A DNA stretch of 64,000 bases from an uncultured Clostridia bacterium. Its GTDB lineage: Bacteria > Bacillota > Clostridia > Oscillospirales > Ruminococcaceae. The notes below the pieces were generated by a model. It searched no databases and was not told the DNA's origin. It saw only the letters and a list, made by a program, of their open reading frames with translations. The stretch spans positions 78,749-142,748 of the forward strand of contig CANQYD010000002.1 in the NCBI GenBank assembly GCA_947627985.1. Reading direction: 5' to 3'. Made by a program: the position numbers and the translations under genes. Positions 1 through 9,482 of this stretch are shown here, piece by piece (positions within the stretch are counted from its first letter, which is position 1; every line of letters begins with the position of its first letter).

Positions 1-406
1 GCGGACCCGTGGCGATTATGACATAGCCCTCGGGGATATCGGTGATCTCCACATCAACTACCGTGATAAGCGGGTTTGAGCGTATTTTTTGGGTCACATA
101 ATCCGAAAAGAGCTCACGGTTCACCGAAAGCGCTCCGCCTGCTGGAACGCGGGTAAGTTCGGCAGCCTCCATCGTCAATGACCCAAGACGCCGCATTTCT
201 TCCTTTAAAAGCCCCGCCGCCGATTCGATGCGCTCGGCTTTTAAGGAATTCGAGCAGACGAGCTCCGCAAAGCCGGGATATTTGTGCGCCGGGGTGTATT
301 TTTGCGGCTTCATCTCGCAGAGGGTAACGGGGATTTTATGCATAGAAAGCTGCCAAGCAGCTTCGCACCCCGCAAGCCCCGCGCCTATCACCGTTGCCCC
401 GTTCAC
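1..406 (-). CDS. trmFO: TrmFO, folate/FAD-dependent tRNA (uracil-54-C5) methyltransferase, N-terminal part
   Basis: About 135 N-terminal residues are visible; the rest lies beyond the left edge. Translation from the GTG at 406 gives an FAD-binding start ([16 protein letters not shown]) followed by LCEMKP and the [10 protein letters not shown] segment typical of TrmFO (Gid). The enzyme makes ribothymidine at tRNA position 54 with methylene-tetrahydrofolate and FAD in the cytoplasm. The GTG overlaps the topA stop as GTGA, so translation is probably coupled. The order dprA-topA-trmFO matches Bacillus subtilis, which supports the call. The start has no better upstream alternative. Confidence 0.93.
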   Translation of the reverse strand, partial: MNGATVIGAGLAGCEAAWQLSMHKIPVTLCEMKPQKYTPAHKYPGFAELVCSNSLKAERIESAAGLLKEEMRRLGSLTMEAAELTRVPAGGALSVNRELFSDYVTQKIRSNPLITVVDVEITDIPEGYVIIATGP

Positions 407-2481
407 TTAAGCTCCCTTTCGTAGCCGCAGCCGTCTTTATGGCAGATGAGCCGACCCTTGGCGCCGCCCTTGTTAAAGAGCGTTGAGCCGCAGTCGGGAC
501 AAATCTCGGCGGTGGGGGCGTCCCATGTCATGAAGCGGCACTTAGGATTGTCCTCGCAGCCGAAGTATTTTTTGCCCTTTGATGTCTTTTTCTGGATGAT
601 CTTCTTGCCGCATACGGGGCACTTTCCGGGAGTCTCCTGGACGATCCTCCTGGTATTCTTGCAGTCCGGGAAGCCGGTGCATGCCAGGAATTTGCCGTAT
701 TTTCCGATCTTTATGACCATCGGCTTGCCGCATTTTTCGCAGATGACGTCGGTCGCCTCGTCGGGTATCTTTACGCGCTTGCCCTGCATATCCTCCTCGG
801 CTTGCTCCAAAGATTCCTCAAAGCCCTTGTAGAAGCCTCCCAAGACCTCCTGCCAATCCTTTTCGCCGAGTTCGATCTTATCGAGGTCGTCCTCCATTTC
901 GGCAGTGAAGCCGAGGTCAACGATATCCTTAAAATGATCCTTCATAAGACCCGTCGTGACGATCCCCAAAGGCGTTGGGCGAAGCTGCTTGCCCTCGCGC
1001 TCGACATAGGAGCGCTGGATAACCGTCGTGATGGTGGTCGCGTATGTCGAAGGTCGGGCGATGCCGTACTCCTTGAAAGCCTTGATGAGCGTGGCTTCGG
1101 TGTATCTTGCGGGCGGCTGGGTGAAGTGCTGAAGCCCGCCGACGGATTTTACCTTCAAGACGTCGCCCTCCTTGAGCTCGGGAAGGGCGCTTTGCTCCTC
1201 GCCGTCGTCGTTTTGCTCCTCATAGAGGACTGTAAAGCCGTCAAACTTTACAGAGAATCCCGAAGTCCTGAAAACGCAGCCGTTCACATCGATCGAAGCG
1301 GCGGTTGTATTCAAAACGCAGTCGGACATCTGGCTCGCCAAAAATCTCGACCAGATCAGCTTGTAGAGCTTGTATTGATCGGCTGTCAGTGAATTTTTCA
1401 CGCGCTCAGGGGTCAGTTCGGGAACAGTAGGACGGATAGCTTCGTGGGCGTCCTGAACATTACTCCCGCCGGCTTTATAATTCCTCGGGGCAGCCGGGAG
1501 ATAATTTTTGCCGTAATTTTTCTCTATAAAGTCCTTGGCAAGGGCTTTTGCCTCGTCTGAAATTCGCAGGGAGTCGGTTCTCATGTAGGTAATTAAACCC
1601 ATCGCGCCCATGTTTTCAATCTCCATGCCTTCATAGAGCTCCTGAGCGACGCTCATCGTCCGCCTTGACTGCCAGCCGAGGCGCTGCGCGGCGTCGGAAA
1701 GAAGAGTAGAGGTCGAGAACGGAGCCGCGGGCGAGCGGGTCCTCGTGCCCTTTCTGACGGACTTTACGACGAAATCGTGACCCTCGATCCTTGCAAGGAT
1801 TTCATCGGTCTCCTCTTTGGTCTTAAGGTCGGCTTTCTTGCCGTCTACCGTCGCAAGCTTTGCAGTGAAGGGCTTTTTAGACGATCCCGCAAGAAGCTTT
1901 GCTTCAATGCTCCAGTATTCGACGGGAACAAAGGAATTTATCTCCTCCTCGCGGTCCACTATCATTCTGACTGCCGCCGATTGAACCCTTCCCGCAGATA
2001 ATCCCCGGCGGACTTTCTTCCACAAAAACGGCGAGAGCTTGTAGCCGACGATTCTGTCCAAAATCCTGCGAGCCTGCTGGGCGTTGACGATGTTCATATC
2101 GATGGAACGGGGCGATTTCATTCCCGCTTCCACGCCGGATTTTGTGATCTCGTTGAAGGTCACGCGGTTTTTATCGCTCATGTCAAAGCCCAAGATGGTC
2201 GCCAAGTGCCACGATATCGCTTCACCTTCGCGGTCGGGGTCGGTTGCGAAATATACATGATCCGACTTTTTAGCAAGGGCTCGGATATCGTCGATGACGC
2301 GCTCTTTTCCGTCGATGTTTACATATGTGGGCTTGAAGCCGTGCTCGATGTCCACGGCAAGCCGCGACTTCGGAAGATCCCTGACATGACCTTTGCATGC
2401 CACGACCTTGTAAGCGCTTCCCAAAGTGTGCTGGACGGTGTGGATTTTTGACGGCGACTCAAGAATTATTAAATCTGACAT
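403..2481 (-). CDS. topA: DNA topoisomerase I (type IA)
   Basis: 692 residues, a normal length for Firmicutes TopA. It relaxes negative supercoils by transient cleavage of one DNA strand. The N-terminal Toprim domain has Glu8 in LESPSK and the acidic motif DPDREGEA at about 81-88. The catalytic tyrosine is Tyr299 in [10 protein letters not shown]. Three C-terminal zinc ribbons follow: CEKCGK...C-x4-C, CPVCGK...C-x4-C and CPDCG...C-x4-C. It lies 26 bp downstream of dprA on the same strand and overlaps trmFO by 4 bp, so the three are probably cotranscribed. ATG start; nothing unusual. Confidence 0.98.
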   Translation of the reverse strand: MSDLIILESPSKIHTVQHTLGSAYKVVACKGHVRDLPKSRLAVDIEHGFKPTYVNIDGKERVIDDIRALAKKSDHVYFATDPDREGEAISWHLATILGFDMSDKNRVTFNEITKSGVEAGMKSPRSIDMNIVNAQQARRILDRIVGYKLSPFLWKKVRRGLSAGRVQSAAVRMIVDREEEINSFVPVEYWSIEAKLLAGSSKKPFTAKLATVDGKKADLKTKEETDEILARIEGHDFVVKSVRKGTRTRSPAAPFSTSTLLSDAAQRLGWQSRRTMSVAQELYEGMEIENMGAMGLITYMRTDSLRISDEAKALAKDFIEKNYGKNYLPAAPRNYKAGGSNVQDAHEAIRPTVPELTPERVKNSLTADQYKLYKLIWSRFLASQMSDCVLNTTAASIDVNGCVFRTSGFSVKFDGFTVLYEEQNDDGEEQSALPELKEGDVLKVKSVGGLQHFTQPPARYTEATLIKAFKEYGIARPSTYATTITTVIQRSYVEREGKQLRPTPLGIVTTGLMKDHFKDIVDLGFTAEMEDDLDKIELGEKDWQEVLGGFYKGFEESLEQAEEDMQGKRVKIPDEATDVICEKCGKPMVIKIGKYGKFLACTGFPDCKNTRRIVQETPGKCPVCGKKIIQKKTSKGKKYFGCEDNPKCRFMTWDAPTAEICPDCGSTLFNKGGAKGRLICHKDGCGYERELK

Positions 2482-2507
2482 TTTCTAACCTCGATTGTAT
2501 AATATAA

Positions 2508-3695
2508 CTAAATTGCGCTGAAACGGTTCCCGGGGAGGGATTTTATCAAGCCGTCGAGCTCGAGCTCGGTAAGATACGCCTCCAGCTCGAAGATGTCCGC
2601 GATCCCCACCGAGAGCTCGTCAAGATGCACCGAGCCTCCCGATTTTATCGCGTTGTAGATGTCAAGCTTTACTCCCTCAAGCTCCCTCGGCGGGACCGAC
2701 GGGGTCTTTATCATATCCTCAACCCCCGGGGCTACGGGTCTTGAAGATGTTTTGGGTTTTGACGGCTGCCTCGGCTTCGGCTTTTGGGGTTCATCATGTT
2801 CTTCCGCCGTAAAGATATGCGGATGGGAGCGGCGGTATGAATCCAAGATGTCCGATATGCCGAAAACAGGCGTTGCGCCGGCTCTAATCAGCTCGGCGTT
2901 GCCCAAATAATCCGGGGAATAAATATCGTGGGGAGGAATGCAGAAGATGTCCCTTCCCTGCGAAAGCGCAAAGGAAGCGGTGCTGAGGGCTCCGCTCGTC
3001 TCCCCGGCTTGGAGGATAAGAGCGCCGCTGCTTATTCCGGCTAAGATTCGGTTTCTTGCCCTAAATGATAATGAATTCGGCTTTGTCCCGGGAGGATATT
3101 CGGTTATAAGACAGCCTTTTGAAGCTATCTCAGACCTGACGGATGAATACCCGGGCGGGTAGTCATATCCCAAACCGCAGGGAAGCACGGAGCAGACATA
3201 TCCCCCGACCGACACAGCGGACGTCAAAGAAAGCTCGTCAAGACCTACCGCAAGCCCCGAGGCAAGACCTACTCCCGCTTTCGCAAGTTCACTGCATATC
3301 CTGCCTGAAATCCTGACGGAATATTCGGAGGGTCGCCTTGTGCCGACGGAAGCGATCATGATTTTCTCTTCTAAGGGCTCGATGTTCCCGAGATAAAAGA
3401 GCACCGCGGGAGGATTGTAAATCGTTTTGAGGCGGGAGGGGTACTCCGGGCTGTCGAAGCAGCACATGCCTATCCCCTTTTCGTCGCAGAATTCGATCAG
3501 CTTCTCGGCTTTTTCCTCGGTGGCGTTTTTGACATACTTAAGGTCCTGCGGAAATACGCCCGAAAGGTCGCCCGAAATCAGCTTTTTGGCGGCTGTTTCG
3601 GGATTTCCCCCGCAGGAGGCGACATAGTTCCACATGCGGGAATTAGCGGGGCCGAAGGCGATCATAAGATAAATCCGGCTTTTAAGTTCCGTCAT
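2508..3695 (-). CDS. dprA: DprA/Smf DNA-processing protein
   Basis: 395 residues from the ATG at 3695. This start overlaps the stop of the upstream methyltransferase as ATGA and has GGAGGGAAG just before it, so I prefer it to a longer in-frame start 35 codons upstream. DprA loads RecA on incoming single-stranded DNA during transformation. The Rossmann-like core is clear: VGTRRPSEYS, SGLAVGLDE, LPCGLGYDYPPG, RNRILAGISSGALI and GALSTASFALSQGRDIFCIPP. A C-terminal winged-helix region (about 325-395) ends in LPGNRFSAI. Oddity: the usual GID-x2-AH element is GLDELSL here, so the conserved histidine is absent. Confidence 0.95.
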   Translation of the reverse strand: MTELKSRIYLMIAFGPANSRMWNYVASCGGNPETAAKKLISGDLSGVFPQDLKYVKNATEEKAEKLIEFCDEKGIGMCCFDSPEYPSRLKTIYNPPAVLFYLGNIEPLEEKIMIASVGTRRPSEYSVRISGRICSELAKAGVGLASGLAVGLDELSLTSAVSVGGYVCSVLPCGLGYDYPPGYSSVRSEIASKGCLITEYPPGTKPNSLSFRARNRILAGISSGALILQAGETSGALSTASFALSQGRDIFCIPPHDIYSPDYLGNAELIRAGATPVFGISDILDSYRRSHPHIFTAEEHDEPQKPKPRQPSKPKTSSRPVAPGVEDMIKTPSVPPRELEGVKLDIYNAIKSGGSVHLDELSVGIADIFELEAYLTELELDGLIKSLPGNRFSAI

Positions 3696-4486
3696 TTTCT
3701 TCCCTCCCTTGTGAGTTCCCAGAGGATTACCGACGCCGCGGACGCAGCGTTTAAGGACTCTATCGTCCCCTTCATCTTTATCGTGAGCCTGCGGGCGCAT
3801 GCGTTGATTTCATCATTATTAAGCCCGTTTCCCTCGTTTCCGATGACGACTGCCGACGTTGCGGGAAAATCGAAATCGCCGAGGATATCAGCGTCTTTTG
3901 AGACCACCGAAGCGTAAACCGCGACGCCTTTTGAGCGTAAATTCTCAATAAGCGGGAAATAGTCCGCCTTTTCGATCTTAAGGCGGAAAAGCGAGCCCAT
4001 CGTCGAGCGGACGGTCTTGGGACTGTAGATATCGCAGCCGCCGCAGACGTATACCCCGTCTATTCCGACGGCGTCGGCGCAGCGAAGTATCGTCCCGACG
4101 TTGCCGGGGTCCTGCAAGCCGTTGAGGATAAGATATTTACCCCCATCAACTATTTTACAGCTTTCCTGAAATTTGTCAAGCCTTTTGGCTACGGCATACA
4201 CCCCCTGCGGATTTACGGTGTCGCAGAGTTTTTTTGATATCCCGGGGGTGATTTTATATGCATGATCTTTAAGATTTTCTTTAAGATGATTTATTACTTC
4301 GGGATATTTTTTCGCAGCCTGATCGGTGTAAAAAGCGTCGGTGAGAGCCGCATGTTCTTTAAGCGCGTCCATAACGAGCCGAGCGCCTTCGAGGGTGAAA
4401 AGTCCCTCTGATTCCCGCTCTGAAGCCTTGTCGCGAAGGCGGATATATTCCGAAATTTTACGGTTGTCTCGGCTCGTAATGTCCAT
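3692..4486 (-). CDS. TrmH/SpoU-family RNA 2'-O-ribose methyltransferase
   Basis: 264 residues. The N-terminal substrate-binding region resembles YsgA/RlmB-type proteins (GLFTLEGARLVMDAL). The SPOUT knot motifs are present: LQDPGNVGTILRCADA (motif 1), VIGNEGNGL (motif 2) and ESLNAASAASVILWEL (motif 3). These proteins methylate a ribose 2'-OH in rRNA or tRNA with SAM; the exact target cannot be read from sequence. It lies between rplT and dprA and is translationally coupled to dprA through a 4-bp overlap. The start is the ATG at 4486 after GGGAGGCGTGAGCG. Confidence 0.93.
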   Translation of the reverse strand: MDITSRDNRKISEYIRLRDKASERESEGLFTLEGARLVMDALKEHAALTDAFYTDQAAKKYPEVINHLKENLKDHAYKITPGISKKLCDTVNPQGVYAVAKRLDKFQESCKIVDGGKYLILNGLQDPGNVGTILRCADAVGIDGVYVCGGCDIYSPKTVRSTMGSLFRLKIEKADYFPLIENLRSKGVAVYASVVSKDADILGDFDFPATSAVVIGNEGNGLNNDEINACARRLTIKMKGTIESLNAASAASVILWELTREGRK

Positions 4487-4531
4487 CGCTCACGCCTCCC
4501 GCGCGAAGATATTTATATCCTTAAATAATGT

Positions 4532-4558
4532 AAAAACACGCCCGCGTGAGCGTGTTTT
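4532..4558 (-). terminator. Rho-independent terminator after rplT
   Basis: On the minus strand a 9-bp stem (AAAACACGC with GCGTGTTTT) is followed by T residues, a few bases after the L20 stop. It ends the infC-rpmI-rplT unit. Confidence 0.75.
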
Positions 4559-4565
4559 ATATTTA

Positions 4566-4919
4566 TCAAAGAGCTGCCTTCGCCTTTTCGACGATTGCCG
4601 CAAAGCCGGCAGGGTCGCTGATAGCGATCTCGGAAAGCATCTTCCTGTTCAGGGTGATGCCCGCCTTCTTGAGACCGTTCATGAAAGTGGAATAGTTCAT
4701 TCCGTTCATCTTTGCGGCTGCCGAGATCCTCGCGATCCAGAGCTGTCTGAATTCGCGCTTCTTCTGCTTTCTTCCGATGTAGGCATAGTTGCCGGACTTC
4801 ATGACGGCTTGTTTCGCCATCTTGAAATGCTTGGATTTTGAACCCCAGTAGCCCTTTGCGAGCTTTAAGGTCTTGTTTCTTCTCTTGCGAGTCATCATCG
4901 CTCCCTTAACACGAGCCAT
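4566..4919 (-). CDS. rplT: 50S ribosomal protein L20
   Basis: 117 residues, the usual length. It begins [26 protein letters not shown] and has the basic, helical N-terminus and the [14 protein letters not shown] core ([15 protein letters not shown]) of L20. L20 binds 23S rRNA early in 50S assembly and, in Firmicutes, represses its own operon by binding the leader RNA. It is the third gene of infC-rpmI-rplT, 52 bp after rpmI. Confidence 0.98.
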   Translation of the reverse strand: MARVKGAMMTRKRRNKTLKLAKGYWGSKSKHFKMAKQAVMKSGNYAYIGRKQKKREFRQLWIARISAAAKMNGMNYSTFMNGLKKAGITLNRKMLSEIAISDPAGFAAIVEKAKAAL

Positions 4920-4971
4920 AATTTAATACCTCCATAAATTTTTCTAAGTTATTTTCCTTACAACCCGTGAT

Positions 4972-5175
4972 TTACTTGTAAGGGATGGTTTTTCTGAGTG
5001 CCTCGATGTTGGCGCTTGAAGCGTAAGCAGTGCCTCTTGCGAGCCTCTTTGCCTTGTGATCCTTGGAAACAAGACGGTGCCTCTTGTTGGCGTGCTGGAA
5101 TTTTACCTTGCCGGTGCCGGTGAAGCTGAAGCGCTTCTTGGAGCCGGAATGGGTTTTGACCTTGATTTTTGCCAT
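4972..5175 (-). CDS. rpmI: 50S ribosomal protein L35
   Basis: 67 residues. The signature MAKIKVKTHSGSKKRF and the basic segment ANKRHRLVSKDHKAKRLARG identify bL35. It lies between infC and rplT with a good AGGAGG site before the ATG (TTTTAGGAGGACATAAAAATG). Confidence 0.98.
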   Translation of the reverse strand: MAKIKVKTHSGSKKRFSFTGTGKVKFQHANKRHRLVSKDHKAKRLARGTAYASSANIEALRKTIPYK

Positions 5176-5200
5176 TTTTATGTCCTCCTAAAATAATAAT

Positions 5201-5722
5201 TTACTGCTTCTTAGGCGATACGAACAGGACGATGTTCCTGCCCTCCACCTTGCTCGGCTTGTCGAATACGCCGTATTCAGCAACGGCATCCTTGAACTGG
5301 TCGAGTAAATCGTTTGAAAGCTCGGAGTGAAGCGCAACGCCTTTTCTGAACTGGAGCCGGATCGAGACCTTGACCTTGTCTCCGCCTTTGAGAAACTTCA
5401 CTGCCTGATTGACCTTGGTGTTGAAGTCGTTGGTGTCGATCTTGGACGTCATTCTGACCTCCTTGACCTCCACGGTTTTCTGGTTCTTTCTCGCTTCCTT
5501 CTCCCGCTTTGACTGCTCGAAGCAGAACTTGGCGTAGTCCATGATCTTGCAGACCGGCGGGACCGCGTTGGGCGCTATCTTCACAAGATCAAGCTCCTTC
5601 TCGGCGGCTATTTCAAGCGCTTCCTTTGAGGATATGATCCCGAGCTGATTGCCCTCGCTGTCGATTACCCTGACCTTCGGGTCGCGAATTTCTTCGTTGA
5701 TCTGATGCTCCATGCTGGCTAT
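5201..5722 (-). CDS. infC: Translation initiation factor IF-3, probable AUA start
   Basis: 173 residues from the proposed start. IF3 binds the 30S subunit, blocks premature 50S joining and rejects non-canonical start codons. The N-domain (HQINEEIRDPKVRVIDSEG) and C-domain (VKEVRMTSKIDTNDF, GDKVKVSIRLQFRKG) are complete. Start choice: a perfect GGAGGT (5731-5736) is followed by 8 nt and then ATA (5720-5722), in frame with ATG three codons later (5711-5713). From the ATG the spacing would be 17 nt, which is poor. infC is known to use rare AUU-type starts for autoregulation in many bacteria, so AUA is the best reading. It is first in the operon with rpmI and rplT. Confidence 0.93.
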   Translation of the reverse strand: MASMEHQINEEIRDPKVRVIDSEGNQLGIISSKEALEIAAEKELDLVKIAPNAVPPVCKIMDYAKFCFEQSKREKEARKNQKTVEVKEVRMTSKIDTNDFNTKVNQAVKFLKGGDKVKVSIRLQFRKGVALHSELSNDLLDQFKDAVAEYGVFDKPSKVEGRNIVLFVSPKKQ

Positions 5723-5736
5723 GGCGCAACACCTCC

Positions 5737-5873
5737 GTAAAATGAAAATTAAAGAGCGCAAGCAAAGCCGCGCTCATAATAATCCGAAAGACCCGCATAA
5801 ACGGGGAATTTCAAAATATCTACCTCTTCGCAACCGGCTTGAGGTGAGAGCACAAGGCTTCTGCTTTCTTTAC
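5737..5873 (-). promoter_or_regulatory. Long 5' leader of the infC-rpmI-rplT operon (probable L20 leader)
   Basis: About 135 nt separate the expected transcription start (about 5873) from the infC ribosome binding site. The leader is GC-rich and holds pairable segments such as CCCCGTTTATGCGGG (5795-5815 region) and GAGCGCGGCTTTGCTTGCGCTC (5752-5775 region). Firmicutes operons of this type are repressed by L20 binding to the leader. The location and length fit; I have not folded it or matched it to a covariance model. Confidence 0.55.
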
Positions 5874-5879
5874 CCGGAT

Positions 5880-5908
5880 ATTATACAACGCCGGGAGGAA
5901 TTTGTCAA
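5880..5908 (-). promoter_or_regulatory. Sigma-A promoter of infC operon
   Basis: Consensus on the minus strand: TTGACA (5903-5908), 17-bp spacer, TATAAT (5880-5885). Both boxes are perfect, as expected for a highly expressed translation operon. Confidence 0.92.
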
Positions 5909-5927
5909 GCGGTTTTTCAAAAAATTT

Positions 5928-8900
5928 TTAAAAACTTAAGCATTCAATCCCCTCGCCGAGCCGGAAGGAGTAGATATATGCCGATTTAACGGGCTTGTCA
6001 AGAATCGCGTCAAACGCGGCTTTATAAAGAGAAAGCTGCGGGGAATATCTCTCCAAAAGATCGGATAGATTCTTCACGCGGTCGGTTTTGTAGTCGATAA
6101 GGACATACCCGTCCTCCTCTTCAAAGAGGCAGTCAGCCACGCCTTGGAGCATTCCCTCGGTGCCGCGATAAATCTTTTGAAGCTCGGGATCGACCCTGAT
6201 ATCGTCAAATCTCACGATGAAGCGCTGTTCCCTAAGTACGTTCTTACTGAGCCGCAGGCGGGAATATATCCCGCTGTTAAAGAATCCCGAGACGCTTCTT
6301 CGGTCGATGGCTTCCGCCTCTTTCTCGGTGAAAACTCCCGATTCTTTGAGCCGCATGATCTCGGCTTCGGGGTCGTTTTCGGCGGATTTAAGGTCGCAAT
6401 ACTGCATGAAGCGGTGGGTGATGGTCCCCCGCTTTGCCGCGGAAAATTCTTCTAAGGATTCGTCGAGCGTCGGGACCTGCGGGAAGAAGCTGAGGGCGTC
6501 GTCCTTGACGATCTCCGAGACCGTCAGCTTTGCCTCGCTCTTTGTGAGGCGTTCGTCGATTTTCATCTCAAACCCGCGCAGGATTTTATCCCGAAGAGTT
6601 GAATCTATCGATATTTTTTCTTCCGAAGATTCGGGGATATCCGGGTGCTCCGGCATCGGCAGGACTTTAATTGCAGGGAGGTCGCCGGAGTCGGTATATG
6701 CGGGCATGCCGAGGCGGGATCTGAGGGCTGTAAAGTCTGGATGCTTTACAAGAGCCGACATCAGCCAATCAGCCGTGCACACAGCTTTTGAGGCAAGGGA
6801 GGGGGAAATCTTAGGTCCCGTGATCTCATAGGACATAGCCGAGGCTCGTTTCAGCGCGGATTCCGAGGCGTCCAAGATGATTATCAGGCGCTCTTTTGCA
6901 CGGGTCATAGCGACGTAGAGAAGCCGCAGTTCCTCAGATAATGATTCCTCCAGCCCGCAGCTCCTTAAATATTCCCAAAAAACGGTGGGACGGCGGGTCA
7001 GGGTATCATAATCCAAAAATTTCAAACCCACTCCCCTCTCGGCTGAGAGCTGCATCGAAGCCGCGAGGTCCTGCATATTAAAGCGCTTACCGGTCTGACA
7101 GAGGATCACAAACGGGTACTCAAGCCCTTTAGAGCGGTGCACCGTCTTGACGTTGACTGCGTCGGCTGATTCGGTGACTGTGAGCGCCTGCTCAAAGTCC
7201 CCGCCGCTCTTTTTTATGTAGTCGATGTACCGCAAGAACCCCGCAAGTCCGTCGGCGCCGGATTTTTCGTAGGAGGAGGCATAATCCAGAAGCAGATACA
7301 GATTCGCGCACTTCTGCTCGGCGTCTTCGTATGATGAGGCAAGGGAGAAGATGTCCGTGAGATCATAAATCTTCCTGATGAGGCGGGTAAGTGTCAGCTC
7401 CGAGGCGTAGACGCTGAGCCTTTTTATGAGCGCGACGGCTGATTTGCATTTTTCTTTTAGATCATCTGTGCCGCAGTCGCCTTCCGAGCACCGAAGCACC
7501 GTTTTATAGAGCTTTTCCCGGCGGGAGACGATCCTTAAAGAGGCAACTTCATCATCGGTAAAGCCGAAGATCGGCGAGAGCATGACCGAGGCGAGCGGCA
7601 CGTCCTGCATCGGGCTGACGGTGATCGCCAAAAGATTTAAAAGAAGCGATATTTCCCGGGAACTCAGATACCCCGAGGTCTCGGTGGTGAGGACTTTCAA
7701 GCCGTCCGCCGAGAAGATGTCGGAAAGCTCGCTGCCGCTGACGTTGTTTCTTGTCAGAACGCAGAAGTCGGAGGGTCGGCAGGGTCGGAAGATATCGCCG
7801 TCCTTGACCTGCACGCCGTCGTTAATCATCTGCCTGATACGCCTTGAAGCCGCGGAAAATTCGATATCCGAAGCCGAAGCCTCGCCGTCGGTATTTATAA
7901 GGATTATCTCTGTCGGCTCGTCGGGGGTGATAAAGTCGGAGCCCTGATATAAGGTCTCCTCGGCGGTGTAATCCGTCTCGCCGACTTCTTTTGACATCAG
8001 CGAGCCGAAGACGTAGTTGCAAAAATCGAGTACGGATTTTCGGGAGCGGAAATTTTTACGAAGCAAAAGCTCCGTGACCGGGCTCGAGGGGTCTTTTCCC
8101 TGCTCGCGGGTCCGCATGAATATCTTCGGATTTGCCTGCCGAAAGCGATAGATAGCCTGTTTGACGTCTCCCACGGCAAATAAATTGCTGCCGATTTCCG
8201 AAAGATTATCGGTGCTCGAGATTGCCTTGAAGATGACCTCCTGAAGGTTATTTACGTCCTGAAATTCGTCGATCAGTATCACCCTGTATCTGCCGGAATT
8301 AACGATCTCTTCACATAACGGCGTGCGGGTGAGAATGCCGCTGTCATCGCAGTTTACGAGAAGTTTTACGCTCATAAGTTCGGTGTCCGCAAAATCAAGC
8401 GCGTTCCTCTCGACCTTCATTTCATAGACCGCCGAGTCAAGCTTTTTTACAAGATCATAGAGCTTTTCAAACCACGTCGCGACGTCCTCGGCGTCATCGG
8501 AAATCTCCTTATCGGTGAATCTGACCGAGCCGGAAAGATCCTTGAAAACGTCCTTCATGCGGGAATTCAGGTCCTTGGCGGTCTCATAAAGCGCGGTTTC
8601 TTCGGGTGATGTATTCAGCTTCTCGGCTTTGGTCTGGCGGACGGTAAGAGAGCGGAATTTTAAGCCTGCCGCGGCGTCGATTATCTCCCAAGGCTCACAG
8701 CCGGTCGAAGAATCGATAAAGGAACGGGAGATGTAAATATTTTCAAGAAGAACATTTCTCGCGGCTGAGTAATTCACAAGACCCTCGCAGACGCTTGTAA
8801 GCCGCTCGGCAAGGGCTTTTACCGCCAAAAATTTATCATCGATACGCCGACGCGCAAATTTTCTTATCTCCTCTGCCGCTTCCCCCGATCTTAGGGTTTT

Positions 8901-9482
8901 TATGACGCTTTTTGCCCATCTTTCCGGAAACGGAAGCGTGCGGAGAAATGAATGAAGCCGTAGAAGCATTTTGCGAAGATTCGCATCGTTTTCACGGCAA
9001 AAGAGGCTCATAAGCTGCTCTGTCTCGGCAGGTCGGGCTGAATATTCATTCTCCAAAACATCGGTAAGAGCGCGATCGCAAAGCATAGCCGACTCGTTTT
9101 CGTCGATAATTCTCACCCCGGCTGAGAAGTCGGTGTCGGAAAGATTATCCTTGACAAGACCGAAGCAGAAGGAGTTGATGGTCGTGATCTCGGCAAGGCG
9201 TAAAAGCGCCTGCTGGCGCTGTAGCCAGTCGTTTGAAGGGTCGTCCCCTGCGGCTTTATCTATCGCCGCCGAGAGCTTTTCAGACATCTGAGCCGCCGCG
9301 TCGTTTGTGAAAGTGACCGCAAGGAGGGCGTCGGCGGGGATATTTTTCTCGCGGTCTGTAAGGAGCCGAACGGTCCTCTCCACCAAAACCGCCGTCTTTC
9401 CGCTTCCGGCAGCCGCGGAGACGATTATCGGCGAGCCGAAAGCTTCGATGGCTTTTGTCTGTTCGTCAGTCCATTTATTCAC
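5928..9482 (-). CDS. addA: AddA helicase-nuclease subunit
   Basis: 1184 residues. AddA is the UvrD-like 3'-5' helicase and nuclease of the AddAB complex, which resects double-strand breaks to the Chi site for RecA. The Walker A motif AAAGSGKT is at about 23-30. Later helicase motifs include LIDEFQDVN, VGDVKQAIYRFRQA, VKTVHRSKGLEYPFV and LLYVAMTRAKERL. The C-terminal RecB-like nuclease motif reads GVADCLFEEEDGYVLIDYKTD. The start is GTG at 9482, which overlaps the addB stop by 8 bp behind a GGGGAGGGCGGG sequence. Together with addB it forms an operon. Confidence 0.97.
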   Translation of the reverse strand: MNKWTDEQTKAIEAFGSPIIVSAAAGSGKTAVLVERTVRLLTDREKNIPADALLAVTFTNDAAAQMSEKLSAAIDKAAGDDPSNDWLQRQQALLRLAEITTINSFCFGLVKDNLSDTDFSAGVRIIDENESAMLCDRALTDVLENEYSARPAETEQLMSLFCRENDANLRKMLLRLHSFLRTLPFPERWAKSVIKTLRSGEAAEEIRKFARRRIDDKFLAVKALAERLTSVCEGLVNYSAARNVLLENIYISRSFIDSSTGCEPWEIIDAAAGLKFRSLTVRQTKAEKLNTSPEETALYETAKDLNSRMKDVFKDLSGSVRFTDKEISDDAEDVATWFEKLYDLVKKLDSAVYEMKVERNALDFADTELMSVKLLVNCDDSGILTRTPLCEEIVNSGRYRVILIDEFQDVNNLQEVIFKAISSTDNLSEIGSNLFAVGDVKQAIYRFRQANPKIFMRTREQGKDPSSPVTELLLRKNFRSRKSVLDFCNYVFGSLMSKEVGETDYTAEETLYQGSDFITPDEPTEIILINTDGEASASDIEFSAASRRIRQMINDGVQVKDGDIFRPCRPSDFCVLTRNNVSGSELSDIFSADGLKVLTTETSGYLSSREISLLLNLLAITVSPMQDVPLASVMLSPIFGFTDDEVASLRIVSRREKLYKTVLRCSEGDCGTDDLKEKCKSAVALIKRLSVYASELTLTRLIRKIYDLTDIFSLASSYEDAEQKCANLYLLLDYASSYEKSGADGLAGFLRYIDYIKKSGGDFEQALTVTESADAVNVKTVHRSKGLEYPFVILCQTGKRFNMQDLAASMQLSAERGVGLKFLDYDTLTRRPTVFWEYLRSCGLEESLSEELRLLYVAMTRAKERLIIILDASESALKRASAMSYEITGPKISPSLASKAVCTADWLMSALVKHPDFTALRSRLGMPAYTDSGDLPAIKVLPMPEHPDIPESSEEKISIDSTLRDKILRGFEMKIDERLTKSEAKLTVSEIVKDDALSFFPQVPTLDESLEEFSAAKRGTITHRFMQYCDLKSAENDPEAEIMRLKESGVFTEKEAEAIDRRSVSGFFNSGIYSRLRLSKNVLREQRFIVRFDDIRVDPELQKIYRGTEGMLQGVADCLFEEEDGYVLIDYKTDRVKNLSDLLERYSPQLSLYKAAFDAILDKPVKSAYIYSFRLGEGIECLSF

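Noticed and set aside
2508..3800. Longer DprA start 35 codons upstream
   Set aside because: The extension lies in the 3' end of the methyltransferase gene, is unlike DprA N-termini and has no ribosome binding site; the ATGA overlap start is better.
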